From Sporopachydermia quercuum (taxonomy: Eukaryota > Ascomycota > Sporopachydermiomycetes > Sporopachydermiales > Sporopachydermiaceae): 64,000 bases of DNA. The position numbers and the translations under genes were made by a program. This document shows positions 31,431-42,472 of this stretch, piece by piece. The stretch lies in contig BCGN01000002.1 of assembly GCA_001599295.1 (NCBI GenBank), positions 1,736,001-1,800,000 of the forward strand, given 5' to 3'. A model generated the notes under the pieces. It did no database searches. It was not told where the DNA came from and saw only the letters and a list, made by a program, of their open reading frames with translations. The stretch's first letter is position 1. Each line of letters opens with the position of its first letter.

Positions 31431-33440
31431 ATGCCTGCAGTGTTTGCCCAAACCTTTATATGCATCTGTTCATTCTTTGTTTCAGGAGTCCAGCATGAGA
31501 AGTGGTATTGATAGTTATGTATTCAATAGATCAACATCAATCTATTCATATCAGTTTAGAACCTTTAATGCAGTTGACATTAATGCACTGAGTGAATTTT
31601 AAGATGAGTTTCGAATACTACGAACACCTTCTGAGATTTCACTGCATTAGGGTGAGTGCTAGTTATAATACGAAACGTTGATTGCCGAATTGTATTGATC
31701 AGATGTAATATTGCGTAGCGTACTAGAGGTAAATATAAAAGATTGATTGACTATGATCGCGTCTTGGCTTAACATGACGCGTCTCATTACAGGATAAATA
31801 CGTTAGAGAAATGTAACTAAACGATTACGTAATTAATTACATTTAGGCCCATGATGTCATGTGATTAAGGGAAGGATGAAGGAGTATGTATGATTTTAGG
31901 GACGAAGATGATGAAGATTAGAAATTAGATATTCAGAAGAGTGACAATTAAAAGACTGAGAGCTCATTTTAAATCTGTTACCGTAACTGGATACTTGTTG
32001 AGGTTAAGTAGTGATATGATTTTCCAGTTGCGCGACTCCTTAGCCATAGGGAATTGCTTGGATATCCAACTACTAATTAGATTATATAATCATTAGAATT
32101 GCATATTAGTAAAGTGTCAAAGATGAGCTAAATTATCGAACAAAAAGGACCAAAAGCGAAAATATTGCTAGATTAATAAAGCCATTTTTTCAATAAGCTC
32201 TCTAAGTCAAGTTAATTACGTCTCTTCGTAGGACATTGTACTTCTGATAAGTGATGAGAGTAAATGAAGTTTAGACGAAAGTCCGGAACATCATGAAACC
32301 ACAGCAAACAGTATGCAGAATATATGCACAATATCTCTTACCATTAAGAGAAAGACAAACAGAACAGGTCTACGAGGTCCTTCAAGGAGCTGAGAAAAAC
32401 TGAGTACTAGTAGAAGGAGACTGGATATGAAAGAAACATAGCAAGCAGTATTAACTTCAAGCTTAATACGACTAATCGACTCTCTTTCGGCTAGACTGCC
32501 CTTTTAACGTTACTCCTGAAACACTACTCATAAGAAGCCAGACAGTGAGTAACAGCCGAGGGACATGAAGATATAGAGCTTTGCGGATTGACTTTTGTAC
32601 GAGGTTCAATAAACCTCCGAAGTATGTAACTAGACTCTTTAACTCCGTTTACGGGGCTAAAAAGTTTACGGTGTTAAAGAGCTTACGGGGTTAAAGAGTT
32701 TAGTTATCCAGACTTCAGCCGGTAAACGGAGTTAAAGAGTCATGGAAGGAAGACTTAACTCATATTATTACATGTCATCACTTAAGTTCAAGCTTTATTT
32801 CCAAATAGCCAACATGCGTCATTACTAGAAGATTAGAAGATTTATACTTGAAAATACTTCGAAAGTGAAATTAATACTACCAAAAGGATTACAATAATTT
32901 TGACATGACACACGTTTCCTAATTACTAGATTGCATCGGACTCAACCATTTAACTACTTTCAGCACATACAACGTTCTCTATCTAATCAATCCTCTCTAT
33001 CTCATACGAAAGTTCAACCTTCAAACAAAAATCGCCGGTTAAGCTCAATGCTCTCAACTTAGATGCTGAAACGGGAAGCTAATACGCTTTTGATCCAAAC
33101 GTTAAAGACTAAACAAGTTATAATTTACATAAGCTGTAACTTTATTGTTTTTTCCCATACAAATAAGCATTTTAGGTCCATTCTTCTCTCTTAATAGAGA
33201 AGTAGAAAAACTCCAATATCATCTTTGAGGTTTTCTAACATTTATTCCTTTTCTTCTTCTTTTTTTTTTTTCTTTTTTCTTTTTCTTTCTTTACTTGCTA
33301 TTACCAACTATTTAAGTTGTGTGACACTTTCTGTATTACTTTATCCATTATTTATTACCATGTTACTGGAAGTAGTGGAGATATAGGATTACACTATAAC
33401 TAAGGGAGATAGTAGTTAAAATCTTAATTGAACAAAGGAG
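31431..33440. other. Divergent intergenic region between ELG1 and SNG1
   Basis: Two kilobases with no convincing gene. It contains the composite repeat at 32633-32741 (listed separately) and a small perfect hairpin GAGGTT/AACCTC near 32611-32627. A long pyrimidine tract rich in T (about 33248-33292) lies 150 bases before the SNG1 start and may exclude nucleosomes there. Confidence 0.5.
32633..32741. repeat. Composite inverted/direct repeat
   Basis: Two 20-base arms (32633-32652 and 32722-32741) are perfect reverse complements, starting GACTCTTTAACTCCG on the left. Between them lie three degenerate direct copies of a roughly 17-base unit like TTTACGGGGTTAAAGAG (starting near 32648, 32664 and 32682). 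The arms are themselves an inverted version of the same unit. The block can fold in alternative ways. I know no family for it. Confidence 0.75.
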
Positions 33441-35195
33441 ATGAGTGAAAACATCCCTGCCACATCATTGGGATCAACAAATCTGCCGTCTAATGGTTCT
33501 TCATTGCATAGGGTTTCCAATGATCAGCTTTCTGATACACTAGATGCAAGTGGGGAAATCTCAGACGAGTCTATTGAAAGTTACAATGGACAGAGGCCGT
33601 CTCATGGTCCAATGTCTATGGATGACTATATGGTAGGAGAAGGACAAATTATACGACATTTTTCTCATACCAACGATGACGAAGAAAATCCTAATGAAAC
33701 ATTGAAAAGAATAGTAACTAATGAGATTGATCACGCACTTCATAGGACCGCCACATCAACAGATAGTATTAAGACATATCTACCAGAAAATGGAGGTCCA
33801 CCATCAAGGGTTGGAATGTTTTCACCTAGCAACAAAGAAAAATTGAGAATAGTATTATTTTCCTTTTTAAAGAATTATGTGATTATGATATCCCTGATCT
33901 TCTGTATTTTCTCTATTTATTGGGGATCATTGTATCAGAGACAAACCAGGTTGAAGAACATACCTTACTTAATGGTTAACGGTGATGAAGCAGGTAATGA
34001 AGTTCCGCCTTACATTGGCGACCTACTAATTGATATTGTGGACACACCCGAAATAAGAGCTTTAGGCTCGTGGCATGTATATAACGAGTCTGAGTTCGAG
34101 TCAATTGCACAAGAAAAGGGTCTAACTACAATTGAATATATGGAACAACTAGTTCATCGGAGAAAGTATTGGGCTTCTGTATATATAAGGCAAAATGCTA
34201 CACAAGACTTATATCAGTCACTACAAAATACTACTATACCGTATAACAATACGGGTACAGTCATTGTGGGATACGAATCTGCCAGAGATTTGGTGACAAT
34301 TAGCAGTTACATCCTACCAGGAGTGAGAACTATGGAAACTATTTTCATTGACACTATCTCAAACAGAGTTTACGATCCCCTAATGGCATTACTCAATTCT
34401 ACTCAAAAGACAGATATAATTGATAATGCGCCATCGTTGTTAACAAATATTCCAAGCTTTATATTCATTGATAGATTGGCTCAAGCAGATTCAGTTCTAA
34501 TGGCACCTCTACAAGTTGGGTTAATTTTCGTTATCATTATTACTTTTTTCCAGTTTAACTTTTTCTCTCCTACTCATATGATACTCGCTCAGACAGTGAA
34601 GATAAAGCATTTTGTCTTATACCGTATGATTTCAGCTCAGATTTCATATTTGTTATTATCAATTGCATATTGTACAGTATCAGCATTCTTCCAAGTCGAC
34701 TTTAGACGCGCTTATGGCAGTGGTGGTTTTGTTGTCTATTGGATGATTACATACCTTGAAATGGCAGCCGTTGGTGGTATGAATGAAGTAGCTGCCTTAA
34801 TGCTTATACCTTTTTATCCACCAGTTTTGGGTTTTTGGCTTGTATTTTGGGTCATTTCCAACATTTCTCCAACATTTTCTCCTATTGAGCTCTGTCCTGG
34901 TTTCTATAAGTACGGATTTGGCTTCCCTGTGTTCAATGCTGCTGAAGCTAGTAGAGTTGTTTTATTGGATACCTGGAAAGGTCATATGGGACGAAATGTG
35001 GGTGTTTTGGTTGCTTGGATCGGACTGAATAACATTCTTTTGCCTCTTGCATTGAAGTTCTTTGGGACAGTTATGGGCAAAAGAAAAGCTCAAGAAATGG
35101 CAGCGCAAAGAGCAGAAATTCAGAGAGCAGTTAGGGATGCTGTGCACAAATGTGCTAGTAAGTTTGAAAAACGGTCTATTGTTAATTCTGATTGA
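33441..35195 (+). CDS. SNG1: SNG1-family membrane protein (DUF3533)
   Basis: 584 residues, one exon, true ATG. Baker's yeast Sng1 gives resistance to nitrosoguanidine and affects plasma-membrane lipid asymmetry. The layout fits: a cytosolic Ser/Asp-rich N-terminus (about 1-140), then one membrane segment (NYVIMISLIFCIFSIYWG, about 144-162). A long extracytoplasmic loop follows with several N-x-S/T sites and IVDTPEIRALGSWHVYN. A cluster of membrane segments fills about 355-555 (LQVGLIFVIIITFFQFNF onward). A short basic tail ends the protein. Paralogues exist in yeasts (for example YJR015W), so the symbol marks the family rather than proven orthology. Confidence 0.85.
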   Translation: MSENIPATSLGSTNLPSNGSSLHRVSNDQLSDTLDASGEISDESIESYNGQRPSHGPMSMDDYMVGEGQIIRHFSHTNDDEENPNETLKRIVTNEIDHALHRTATSTDSIKTYLPENGGPPSRVGMFSPSNKEKLRIVLFSFLKNYVIMISLIFCIFSIYWGSLYQRQTRLKNIPYLMVNGDEAGNEVPPYIGDLLIDIVDTPEIRALGSWHVYNESEFESIAQEKGLTTIEYMEQLVHRRKYWASVYIRQNATQDLYQSLQNTTIPYNNTGTVIVGYESARDLVTISSYILPGVRTMETIFIDTISNRVYDPLMALLNSTQKTDIIDNAPSLLTNIPSFIFIDRLAQADSVLMAPLQVGLIFVIIITFFQFNFFSPTHMILAQTVKIKHFVLYRMISAQISYLLLSIAYCTVSAFFQVDFRRAYGSGGFVVYWMITYLEMAAVGGMNEVAALMLIPFYPPVLGFWLVFWVISNISPTFSPIELCPGFYKYGFGFPVFNAAEASRVVLLDTWKGHMGRNVGVLVAWIGLNNILLPLALKFFGTVMGKRKAQEMAAQRAEIQRAVRDAVHKCASKFEKRSIVNSD

Positions 35196-35664
35196 AAAGC
35201 GGTGATTAAATACCCATATGATTTATTCTTAATCTTAATAATTAATTTAATACAATTCAACGATTAATAGAGTTTATTTGTAGCTAACTTGACGCTTCTC
35301 AAGTAAAAGTATGAACATTTCGGACGAAGAAAAGACATGAATAAATTGATACTTAGTTTGATGCAGAACAAGGCTTCACATCTCTTTTCAAGAGAATAGA
35401 TGCATGCTGAGACGTGTAGTATCAATTCTCAGATATACTTAGGATTACATAATATCAAAAAAATTTTATGCGTAAAGTGAATCCCTAAGTAACCTTAATT
35501 ATTTATCTTTGAAAGATGAAAATTTCTTACAGGTATAGTCAAGTTTATATCAACTATATTAGTTTAGTTGTTTAAGTCAATAAGGATAAAACCAAAACCT
35601 GGAAAGACTGGTTATCCATACAACTCATAGTTGAATATCAGGATATTGTTATAATAATATCAAA
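35196..35664. other. Intergenic region between SNG1 and PNO1
   Basis: Contains AAAAAAATTTTA-like (about 35458-35468) and TGAAAATTTC (about 35516) sequences. These resemble the RRPE element found before ribosome-biogenesis genes. No gene. Confidence 0.5.
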
Positions 35665-36432
35665 ATGGCTGCACCTACCGCGTTGAAGCAGCCTCAAGTA
35701 GCTCAAGAGCCCAAGTTAAGCAAAATCGATGCAGATGGAGATGATGTGTTGATTGATGTTACATCTACTGAACCACAAACTGAGAGTTCCGAGCCCAAGA
35801 AAGATGAGAAAGAGTCTAAAGGCCTTGTGTTAGATGAAGAAGGGAGACCTAAATTTGCATCAGCGAAAAGAGCTGGCGAGAAAGTGAAAAGAGAATCAAG
35901 AAAAGTACCAATCCCACCACATAGAATGACACCACTAAGAAATACTTGGATGAAAATTTATCCTCCATTAGTTGATCATCTGAAACTACAGGTGCGCATG
36001 AATGTGAAAGGTCGATGTGTTGAGTTAAGAACTTGCAAAGATACCACTGATCCTGGCGCGTTACAAAAGGGTGCTGATTTCATCAAAGCTTTTAGTCTTG
36101 GCTTTGACGTAGACGATTCAATTGCACTCTTAAGATTAGACGATTTATACATTGAGACGTTTGAAGTTAAGGATGTGAAGACATTAACTGGGGACCATTT
36201 GAGTAGAGCAATTGGTCGTATTGCTGGTAAAGATGGTAGAACCAAATTTGCCATTGAGAATGCAACCAGAACTAGAATCGTGCTTGCTGACTCAACTATT
36301 CATATTTTAGGAGGTTTCACCAATATCAGAATTGCTAGAGAAGCTGTTGTGAGTTTGATTTTAGGCAGTCCTCCAGGGAAAATTTATGGTAATCTTCGAA
36401 CGGTGGCTTCAAGAATGAAGGAAAGATATTAG
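35665..36432 (+). CDS. PNO1: Pno1/Dim2, KH-domain 40S assembly factor
   Basis: Pno1 is an essential KH-like RNA-binding protein that covers the 3' end of 18S rRNA in pre-40S particles and recruits Dim1 and Nob1. 255 residues, single exon, ATG at 35665. The acidic N-terminus is followed by VPIPPHRMTPLRNTWMKIYP and MNVKGRCVELRT. The second KH unit follows, with the GRIAGKDGRTKFAIENATRTRIVL GxxG loop (about 185-210). The tail SLILGSPPGKIYGNLRTVASRMKERY is near-identical across eukaryotes. RRPE-like A/T blocks lie in the upstream spacer. Confidence 0.97.
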   Translation: MAAPTALKQPQVAQEPKLSKIDADGDDVLIDVTSTEPQTESSEPKKDEKESKGLVLDEEGRPKFASAKRAGEKVKRESRKVPIPPHRMTPLRNTWMKIYPPLVDHLKLQVRMNVKGRCVELRTCKDTTDPGALQKGADFIKAFSLGFDVDDSIALLRLDDLYIETFEVKDVKTLTGDHLSRAIGRIAGKDGRTKFAIENATRTRIVLADSTIHILGGFTNIRIAREAVVSLILGSPPGKIYGNLRTVASRMKERY

Positions 36433-36736
36433 ACAGAAGGTTATTATGAGAGTTAAAAGGAATTCTATGTCTCTCCTTTTCTTATTATCATGCATGGATT
36501 TGACAAGAAACGGGTTCTTGCATATTTTTAATGTTTCATCATCATTTTGTTATGTAGAGATAAACTATGGGTTTTGGGTTTCAGATTGATTTTTTTGTCA
36601 TCTTTAGTAAGGTTAATCTGGTAATTATATAATTTAGCATTTAAACAATACTCATGAAAGTAGGGAATTTGTTATTCTGTGAGATCCATTCCTCCAATTT
36701 TCATATTATACAGTAATTTATATACAAATCCATACG
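36433..36736. other. Convergent intergenic region
   Basis: The 3' ends of PNO1 and the small basic protein face each other. AT-rich, nothing else seen. Confidence 0.5.
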
Positions 36737-37330
36737 TTATTTCTTCTTCTGTTTCACAGCAAATGGGTCATTAGTATTGGCTTTTTTCTTAGATGATGTT
36801 ATCTTGGTACGACTTTCTTCCTCATTATCATCGCTTCCGGAATCATTGTATGAATCATTGGAAGTCCTGCTAATCTTACTCCTATCATCTGTTCTTTCAT
36901 CACTTTTCATATCACGAGAAACAGTTGCCAAAAATCTTTTCTCGATGCTTTGTTGTGTTTTCCCATTATAATTCCCTTTCTCTATTCTACCCGTAGACCC
37001 AATCTTTCTAACTTTACTGTTATTAATTCTGTTAAGTATTCGTCTAGTTATCATATCAGCTGAACCAGGATCTTTATTCCCTAGGGAATTCTTTTTGGAG
37101 TTACTTATTTGCGAGAGTACTGAATCCACAGTTAAATCATCTTCAGTAAATTTCTTTATACCTTCTCCTGGCAATATCACAGGTAACTGTTGTAGTTTTG
37201 TAGACTCTTCATACTCTTCCGAGTTATTATTTCTTCCCAGCCACGATTCGACGAGTTTGTTTGTTTGTGAAATAGAGACAGTTAAAGAAGCACGAAGAAC
37301 ATCTAGTTCGTTTTTGTTCTTAGGAGGCAT
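36737..37330 (-). CDS. Small basic low-complexity protein, possibly DUF3245-like
   Basis: First ATG at 37330 (197 residues); the frame is open for four more codons from a TTG. The N-terminus MPPKNKNELDVLRASLTVSISQTNKLVESWLGRN is an amphipathic helix with the LVESWLG motif. From memory this resembles the fungal DUF3245 family, but I cannot be sure. The rest is Ser/Asp/Lys-rich and disordered (SGSDDNEEESRTK) and ends in a basic DPFAVKQKKK. The tail could be a nucleolar targeting signal. It is tail-to-tail with PNO1; no functional link is implied. Confidence 0.65.
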   Translation of the reverse strand: MPPKNKNELDVLRASLTVSISQTNKLVESWLGRNNNSEEYEESTKLQQLPVILPGEGIKKFTEDDLTVDSVLSQISNSKKNSLGNKDPGSADMITRRILNRINNSKVRKIGSTGRIEKGNYNGKTQQSIEKRFLATVSRDMKSDERTDDRSKISRTSNDSYNDSGSDDNEEESRTKITSSKKKANTNDPFAVKQKKK

Positions 37331-39517
37331 TTTAGCATACAAAGTAATGATAAGAATTTGATGTGGCTATGTTGATAACGATATCGGTTCTGCACAAACT
37401 GATCAAGCCAAAGTTACTTGTGAATCAAATCAACTTCGGGAAAGAAACCACTCTTACTAGAACCTTTATTTATCTCATATCTTTAGATCAAAAACCTAGT
37501 TTATTACGTTACATAATAACTATTGATTCGATGGCTCATTGTTAGCTCTTTGATAATGAAAAGTATGCTTTAAGAGATTCTCATGTTGAGAAAATACATT
37601 TGACAAGAAAGGAAGATGCAAGTTATTGCAGATGTGCATAATTATGCATATACTATTGACCGGCCTAACGGCGGCGGGGTCAATTGACAAGCCAATATTA
37701 ATGAAATATTGAACAAATTTAATGAAAAAGAACAAATATCAATATATATTCAATAAAGAAAAAGGAAATAAAGATGAGATCTCTGGAATTATATTGGTTA
37801 TTAAAAGTTGGATGTAGAATCTTAGCTGCATTTTGAATTCAGGTCAATGGAACATCAAAAAGTGGAATGAAGATAATAGAATAGCCACTCTCAAGGAATT
37901 TCTCACAGTTTATTGAATTCAACAACAAGACAATTTGTAGAATGAACCCAATTAGTTACTGTGACCATTATCTTGTCACCGTCTTAATATCGCAATACTT
38001 GTAGCATATCTTTTATCATACCTCTCAATTGATTTGATTACAAATTCAATTGAATTGCGTGAGATTCAACGGTCAGATAATACTGGTCTAGGCTAGAAGC
38101 ACTTCAAACTAATTTTCATAGTAAACTAGCCCCACTTTTCAAAGCCATTTATTTGGGGGTAATGGCAACAGTATTTTCCCCATTATCATGGAAAAAATAT
38201 CTGTCAAAATTATTTACATTTTCCACGCGCCAAGGTTTTGTTTTCACTACCACCGCGCTATCTCGGATAATGGGAGAGTTCGAGGGGAGTAAACCATAAT
38301 TTTTCTTGTTACATACTGAGAAGGAATGTTTGATTATTTTGATACATAGTAACATTATGTTGGATTCAGTTGATAGTAGGATGAAAGGAAGCAAATGTCG
38401 ATAATCAATTAAATTAAAACATAGGATTACGTGAATGAAGTATTGGAACTACAACCAAGGATAATAGGCCTAAGAAAACCAAGTCAAGGCCAATTGATCG
38501 ATTCCCTACCTAGTATAATTCAGAAACATGATACGGATTCGCTGATTGTTAACCAGGACGCTTTTTCTTATTCTTTGAACTCAACTTACCGATCCATACT
38601 ATTTTGCTCATCGTAAATGTGATTACAATAATTGTTGAGTGGAGGGGTAAGGTTGCTTCCGAAATGAGCCTATATTTGAAATTCTGCATTATCATGCATA
38701 GGGATGCACGAGGTTTAAGCTCTTCATACTTACAAGGATAAATTGAAATATCTCCCTATAATGTGACGTGCCACACAGAGGAACAATATAGAGGATATTG
38801 TATATGGGTACGATTATACGTGCATCGCAACTGTAGAATAATCATGAATTTTTATTTAAATAAATATTTAGAAGTTTAGGTTATTATAATTGCGTATTTT
38901 CAGCTTAAATTGTGATTTATAATAACGGTTGATTCTGCTGCCTTCCTTCTCTTATACCTCTCTTTATTTCTACAATATTCGGATCATCTAGTAAACTAAC
39001 TCGGTATTAATAGTTGGGTCAGTGATTGGTACATCCGAATGCACTTTAAATGTCGGTACAGCTTCGTGCGTTAGTCAACACGAAACACTGAAGGAAAATC
39101 TACTACAACCGTTCATAGAAATCAATTGTTTACACAATATAACCAAGATAAGGCTGAACAAGTAAATGACATGATTGAGCCTAGGAAGAAGAAGTAAATC
39201 ACCATACGAGCTTCTACTCCTTCATTTTACTGCCGTTGCCATAAATGATTATATATTTGCTAACACTGTACAAGCTTCATATATTATAAACTACTATTGT
39301 TCAATTGGTTTCATCACTGCTCAAGCTCCGTAGAAAGAATTTCTGTTCTGTTCCATATAAGAAAGAGCCATCCTATTCCGGTTCATTTCATTTCACACAA
39401 CAACTCCTGGAGAACAATTGCCTGCGCCATTAAACTTATTCCAAAATTTCCCAATTACATCCCCTTTTATTCAAATCTTCATCTTATCCCCCCGGATGTA
39501 TAAAGTGGATCAAGGAT

Positions 39518-39565
39518 CAACTGGTTTCTATTGTTAATCCGCAACTGGTTTCTATTGTTAATCCG
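39518..39565. repeat. Perfect 24-base tandem duplication
   Basis: Two identical copies, 39518-39541 and 39542-39565, each beginning CAACTGGTTTC and ending AATCCG. It lies about 340 bases upstream of LSC2. Confidence 0.9.
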
Positions 39566-39650
39566 AACAAGTCGTGGTAATGAGATATCATTTGCCCTAT
39601 ACATGTAATAAAGACAAGTCAAATCTTGTACTTAAGAACTTAGTACCTAT

Positions 39651-39666
39651 GCATGCAGCTGCATGC
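39651..39666. promoter_or_regulatory. Perfect palindrome GCATGCAGCTGCATGC upstream of LSC2
   Basis: A 16-base perfect palindrome about 240 bases before the LSC2 ATG, in promoter position. It could be a site for a dimeric regulator; none can be named. Confidence 0.4.
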
Positions 39667-39905
39667 GACGGAACATCCTGCACTGTACAGAATCTTCAGA
39701 GCGGGCTATCAAATTAAAGTGTGGTTTATTGAGAAACCTCTTCCTTCTTCTTATTACCTTGTAGATGTTTGATAGATTGTATAGATGAATAGCGATAATT
39801 TATATATATAAACCAGTTTGAAAGTAGTACAATTGTTAATTGCCTATACCAATTTATAACAATTTCGTTGTTGCATTGTGTTTTGTTGTACTGTATTATT
39901 AAACC

Positions 39906-41903
39906 ATGTTCTCCTCAGTTGTTAGAAACACTTTGAAGGCTAAGGTAAGTAACCATTGATATGATGGTGATAACTACGATGGAATGATTGTTACTTTTAG
40001 TTTGCCTACGTGAATCCTTTTTCTAACATTTACACCAAAAGCCTTTTGCTAGATCTTCCATGATCTCTAAGAGATATCTTTCTCTTCATGAATACAGATC
40101 TGCTGCTTTATTGAAATCAGTAAGTATTAATTAATTTCTGTAATTATTGGNCAGCTCCAGTTCTCTATTATAGATAAATATAACATGATCCATCTGGTTT
40201 TTGGTTTCTCCGGAACATTTTGTTCCACGGGGTAAAACATTAAAGCAGGCAAGTTCAATATAATCACCTGTTAATTGCCCTTGATATATGAAGTCATGAA
40301 ATTATTCAGTCTCCAACTCGTACAATCAATTGGCTTCCTTATAGACAGGCCATTGACATTATTACACATTTTCTTTGTACCGCAACCTTTTACCCCCTCT
40401 AAATAAGGTTTAAGGCGTTACAGTACAGTATGTTACTACCCCAAGTCTCCTTACAGCAGCACAAGAATGAGGTGAGATCAAATATGGAAGAATCTGTATT
40501 TAACCGGTGGAGACGCGAGCGTGAACAACATAAGGATAAGATTTGGAGTATTAGGGGTTTGGGATTAGGAGATGGTTAAAATAATGAATATATGTAGAAC
40601 GGATTGAGATTTCAATCCGGGATAAATAATTGAATCAGATGGAATGAACTGCAATGACCAAAAGGTAGATGAGATGAGAATGATAACGAGTCACTAACTA
40701 AAGTAATAGTATGGTGTTGGTGTTCCCAAGGGAGATGCTTCCACCACCCCTGAAGGGGCAGAAGAAATTGCGAAGAACCTTGGAACTGAAGATATGGTTA
40801 TTAAGGCCCAAGCATTGACTGGTGGTAGAGGCAAAGGTGTTTTCGACAGTGGATTGAAGGGAGGCGTTAAGTTAATCACATCACCTTTAGAAGCTAAAAT
40901 GTATGCTGAACAAATGTTGGGACACAAGCTCATCACCAAGCAATCTGGTCCTCAAGGTAAAGAAGTCACTGCTGTTTATGTTGTGGAAAGAGCTTTTGTT
41001 AGAAGAGAAGCCTATTTGGCGATTCTTATGGACAGAGCTCACCAATGCCCTATGATTGTTGCCTCATCTCAAGGTGGTATGGACATTGAAGGTGTTGCTG
41101 CTGAAACTCCGGATGCTATTAAAACATTCCAAGTTGATCTTAATGCTGGTGTTACTGATGAACTCGCTGGTAAGGTCGCAGCATCATTAGGTTACTCTGA
41201 AAAGGCCATTGATGATGCCAAGGATGTTGTGAAGAAGCTTTACAAGATTTTTGTTGATAAGGATGCTACCCAAATCGAAATTAATCCTTTATCTGAAACC
41301 ACCGATCACAAAGTTTTGGCTATGGATGCCAAGTTGGCTTTCGATGATAATGCTGCATTCAGACAACAAGAAATTTTCTCCTGGAGAGATCTTACCCAAG
41401 AAGACCCTGATGAAGTTGAAGCTTCTAAGTCTGGTCTTAACTTCATTAAATTAGATGGTAACATTGGATGTTTAGTCAATGGTGCTGGTCTTGCCATGGC
41501 TACTATGGATATCATTAAACTTTATGGTGGTAACCCAGCTAACTTTTTAGATTGCGGTGGTGGTGCCACTGTTGACGCCATTAAGAAGGCTTTCGAACTA
41601 ATTACTGCTGAAGCTCAAGTTACTGCCATCTTTGTCAATATTTTCGGTGGTATTGTCAGATGTGATAACATTGCCAAGGGTTTGATTGCTGTTGCTCAAA
41701 ACATGAACTTGAACATTCCTATTGTTGCCAGATTACAAGGTACCAACTTAGAAGCCGCTCAAGAATTGATTTCCAACTCTGGCTTAAAGATTTTCTCTTA
41801 TCCTGACTTGGATCAAGCTGCTGAGAAAGTTTGTCAATTATCAAAGGTCGTTCAAATGGCTAGAGAAATTGATGTCAATGTTTCCTTTGAGCTCCCATTG
41901 TAA
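39906..41903 (+). CDS. LSC2: Succinyl-CoA ligase beta subunit (Lsc2), two introns
   Basis: Lsc2 is the beta subunit of mitochondrial succinyl-CoA ligase, the substrate-level phosphorylation step of the TCA cycle. Exons are 39906-39944, 40042-40119 and 40710-41903, giving 436 residues (427 in baker's yeast). Intron 1 (97 bases) has GTAAGT and a CTAAC branch. Intron 2 (590 bases) has GTAAGT and CACTAACTAAAG before ATAG. Splicing joins a basic leader (MFSSVVRNTLKAKPFARSS) to LSLHEYRSAALLKSYGVGVP. The ATP-grasp part includes VIKAQALTGGRGKGVFDSG, ITKQSGPQGKEV and IEINPLSE. The CoA-ligase part includes GNIGCLVNGAGLAMATMD, NFLDCGGGA and FVNIFGGIVRCD. Codon use in exon 3 is strongly biased, indicating high expression. 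Confidence 0.97.
40120..40709 (+). other. Unusually long intron (LSC2 intron 2)
   Basis: 590 bases against 67-125 for most other introns here. It contains two clean hairpins: GGAACA-TTT-TGTTCC (40212-40226) and CGGATTGA-GATT-TCAATCCG (40600-40619). One N at 40151. It could host a small RNA, but no box C/D or H/ACA set is certain. Confidence 0.6.
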
Positions 41904-42472
41904 ACAGCTTTTATATTACTGATTTACGTTACAACTTATAATACAAACCGGTTTATATAATCATCTGGACTAGATTGGTACCATACTTTTATATACTAGT
42001 TTTAACACAGTGTTTATAACTTTTCATTAGTATCAAGTATACTTGTAGGGTCTTATTGCTATGCTCTTTTTCTCGTTCTCTATAACAATATACTCATAAT
42101 TATCAAAATAACAACATTACTCTCTCAAGATAGTCATCTTTTCTTTTTTGATTATTAATATTAACCTGAGATATCTCAAATCATTTCCATAATTTAGTAT
42201 TAATTCCTTCATAATTTTTAGGGGGCTGTTCTAACTATAATTAGCCTCTTCGACACTATTTTGAGATTACATAAACACAATTCACTACCAGCAAGTAGAG
42301 AATTTTGCTATATTAAATCTACTCATCATCAGATATTGTAATCTATTTACTAACCAATATATTTACTGATATCTTGCACATAGCTTATAAATCTACCAGA
42401 CAGCCGTTCCATCTTTCTTGNTTATTGCCATTTTCTTGTTTTGTCCTTTTCTTTCGTTTGAATCGTCTGAAA
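41904..42472. other. Intergenic region between LSC2 and MTG2
   Basis: AT-rich spacer with LSC2 terminator and MTG2 promoter functions. One N (42421). No gene. Confidence 0.5.

Larger units (their letters stand above)
37331..39905. other. Long divergent intergenic region upstream of LSC2
   Basis: About 2.6 kb. Open frames (for example 81 codons at 38149-38394, minus) have no family match. Notable elements near LSC2 are an exact 24-base tandem duplication (39518-39565) and a perfect 16-base palindrome (39651-39666). No tRNA or other RNA recognised. Confidence 0.5.

Noticed and set aside
32605-32630. GAGGTTCAATAAACCTC as a tRNA T-arm
   Set aside because: The loop does not fit TTCRANY and no cloverleaf surrounds it; treated as a simple hairpin.
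38149-38394. 81-codon minus-strand ORF
   Set aside because: No recognisable domain, starts poorly, and sits in a long AT-rich spacer.
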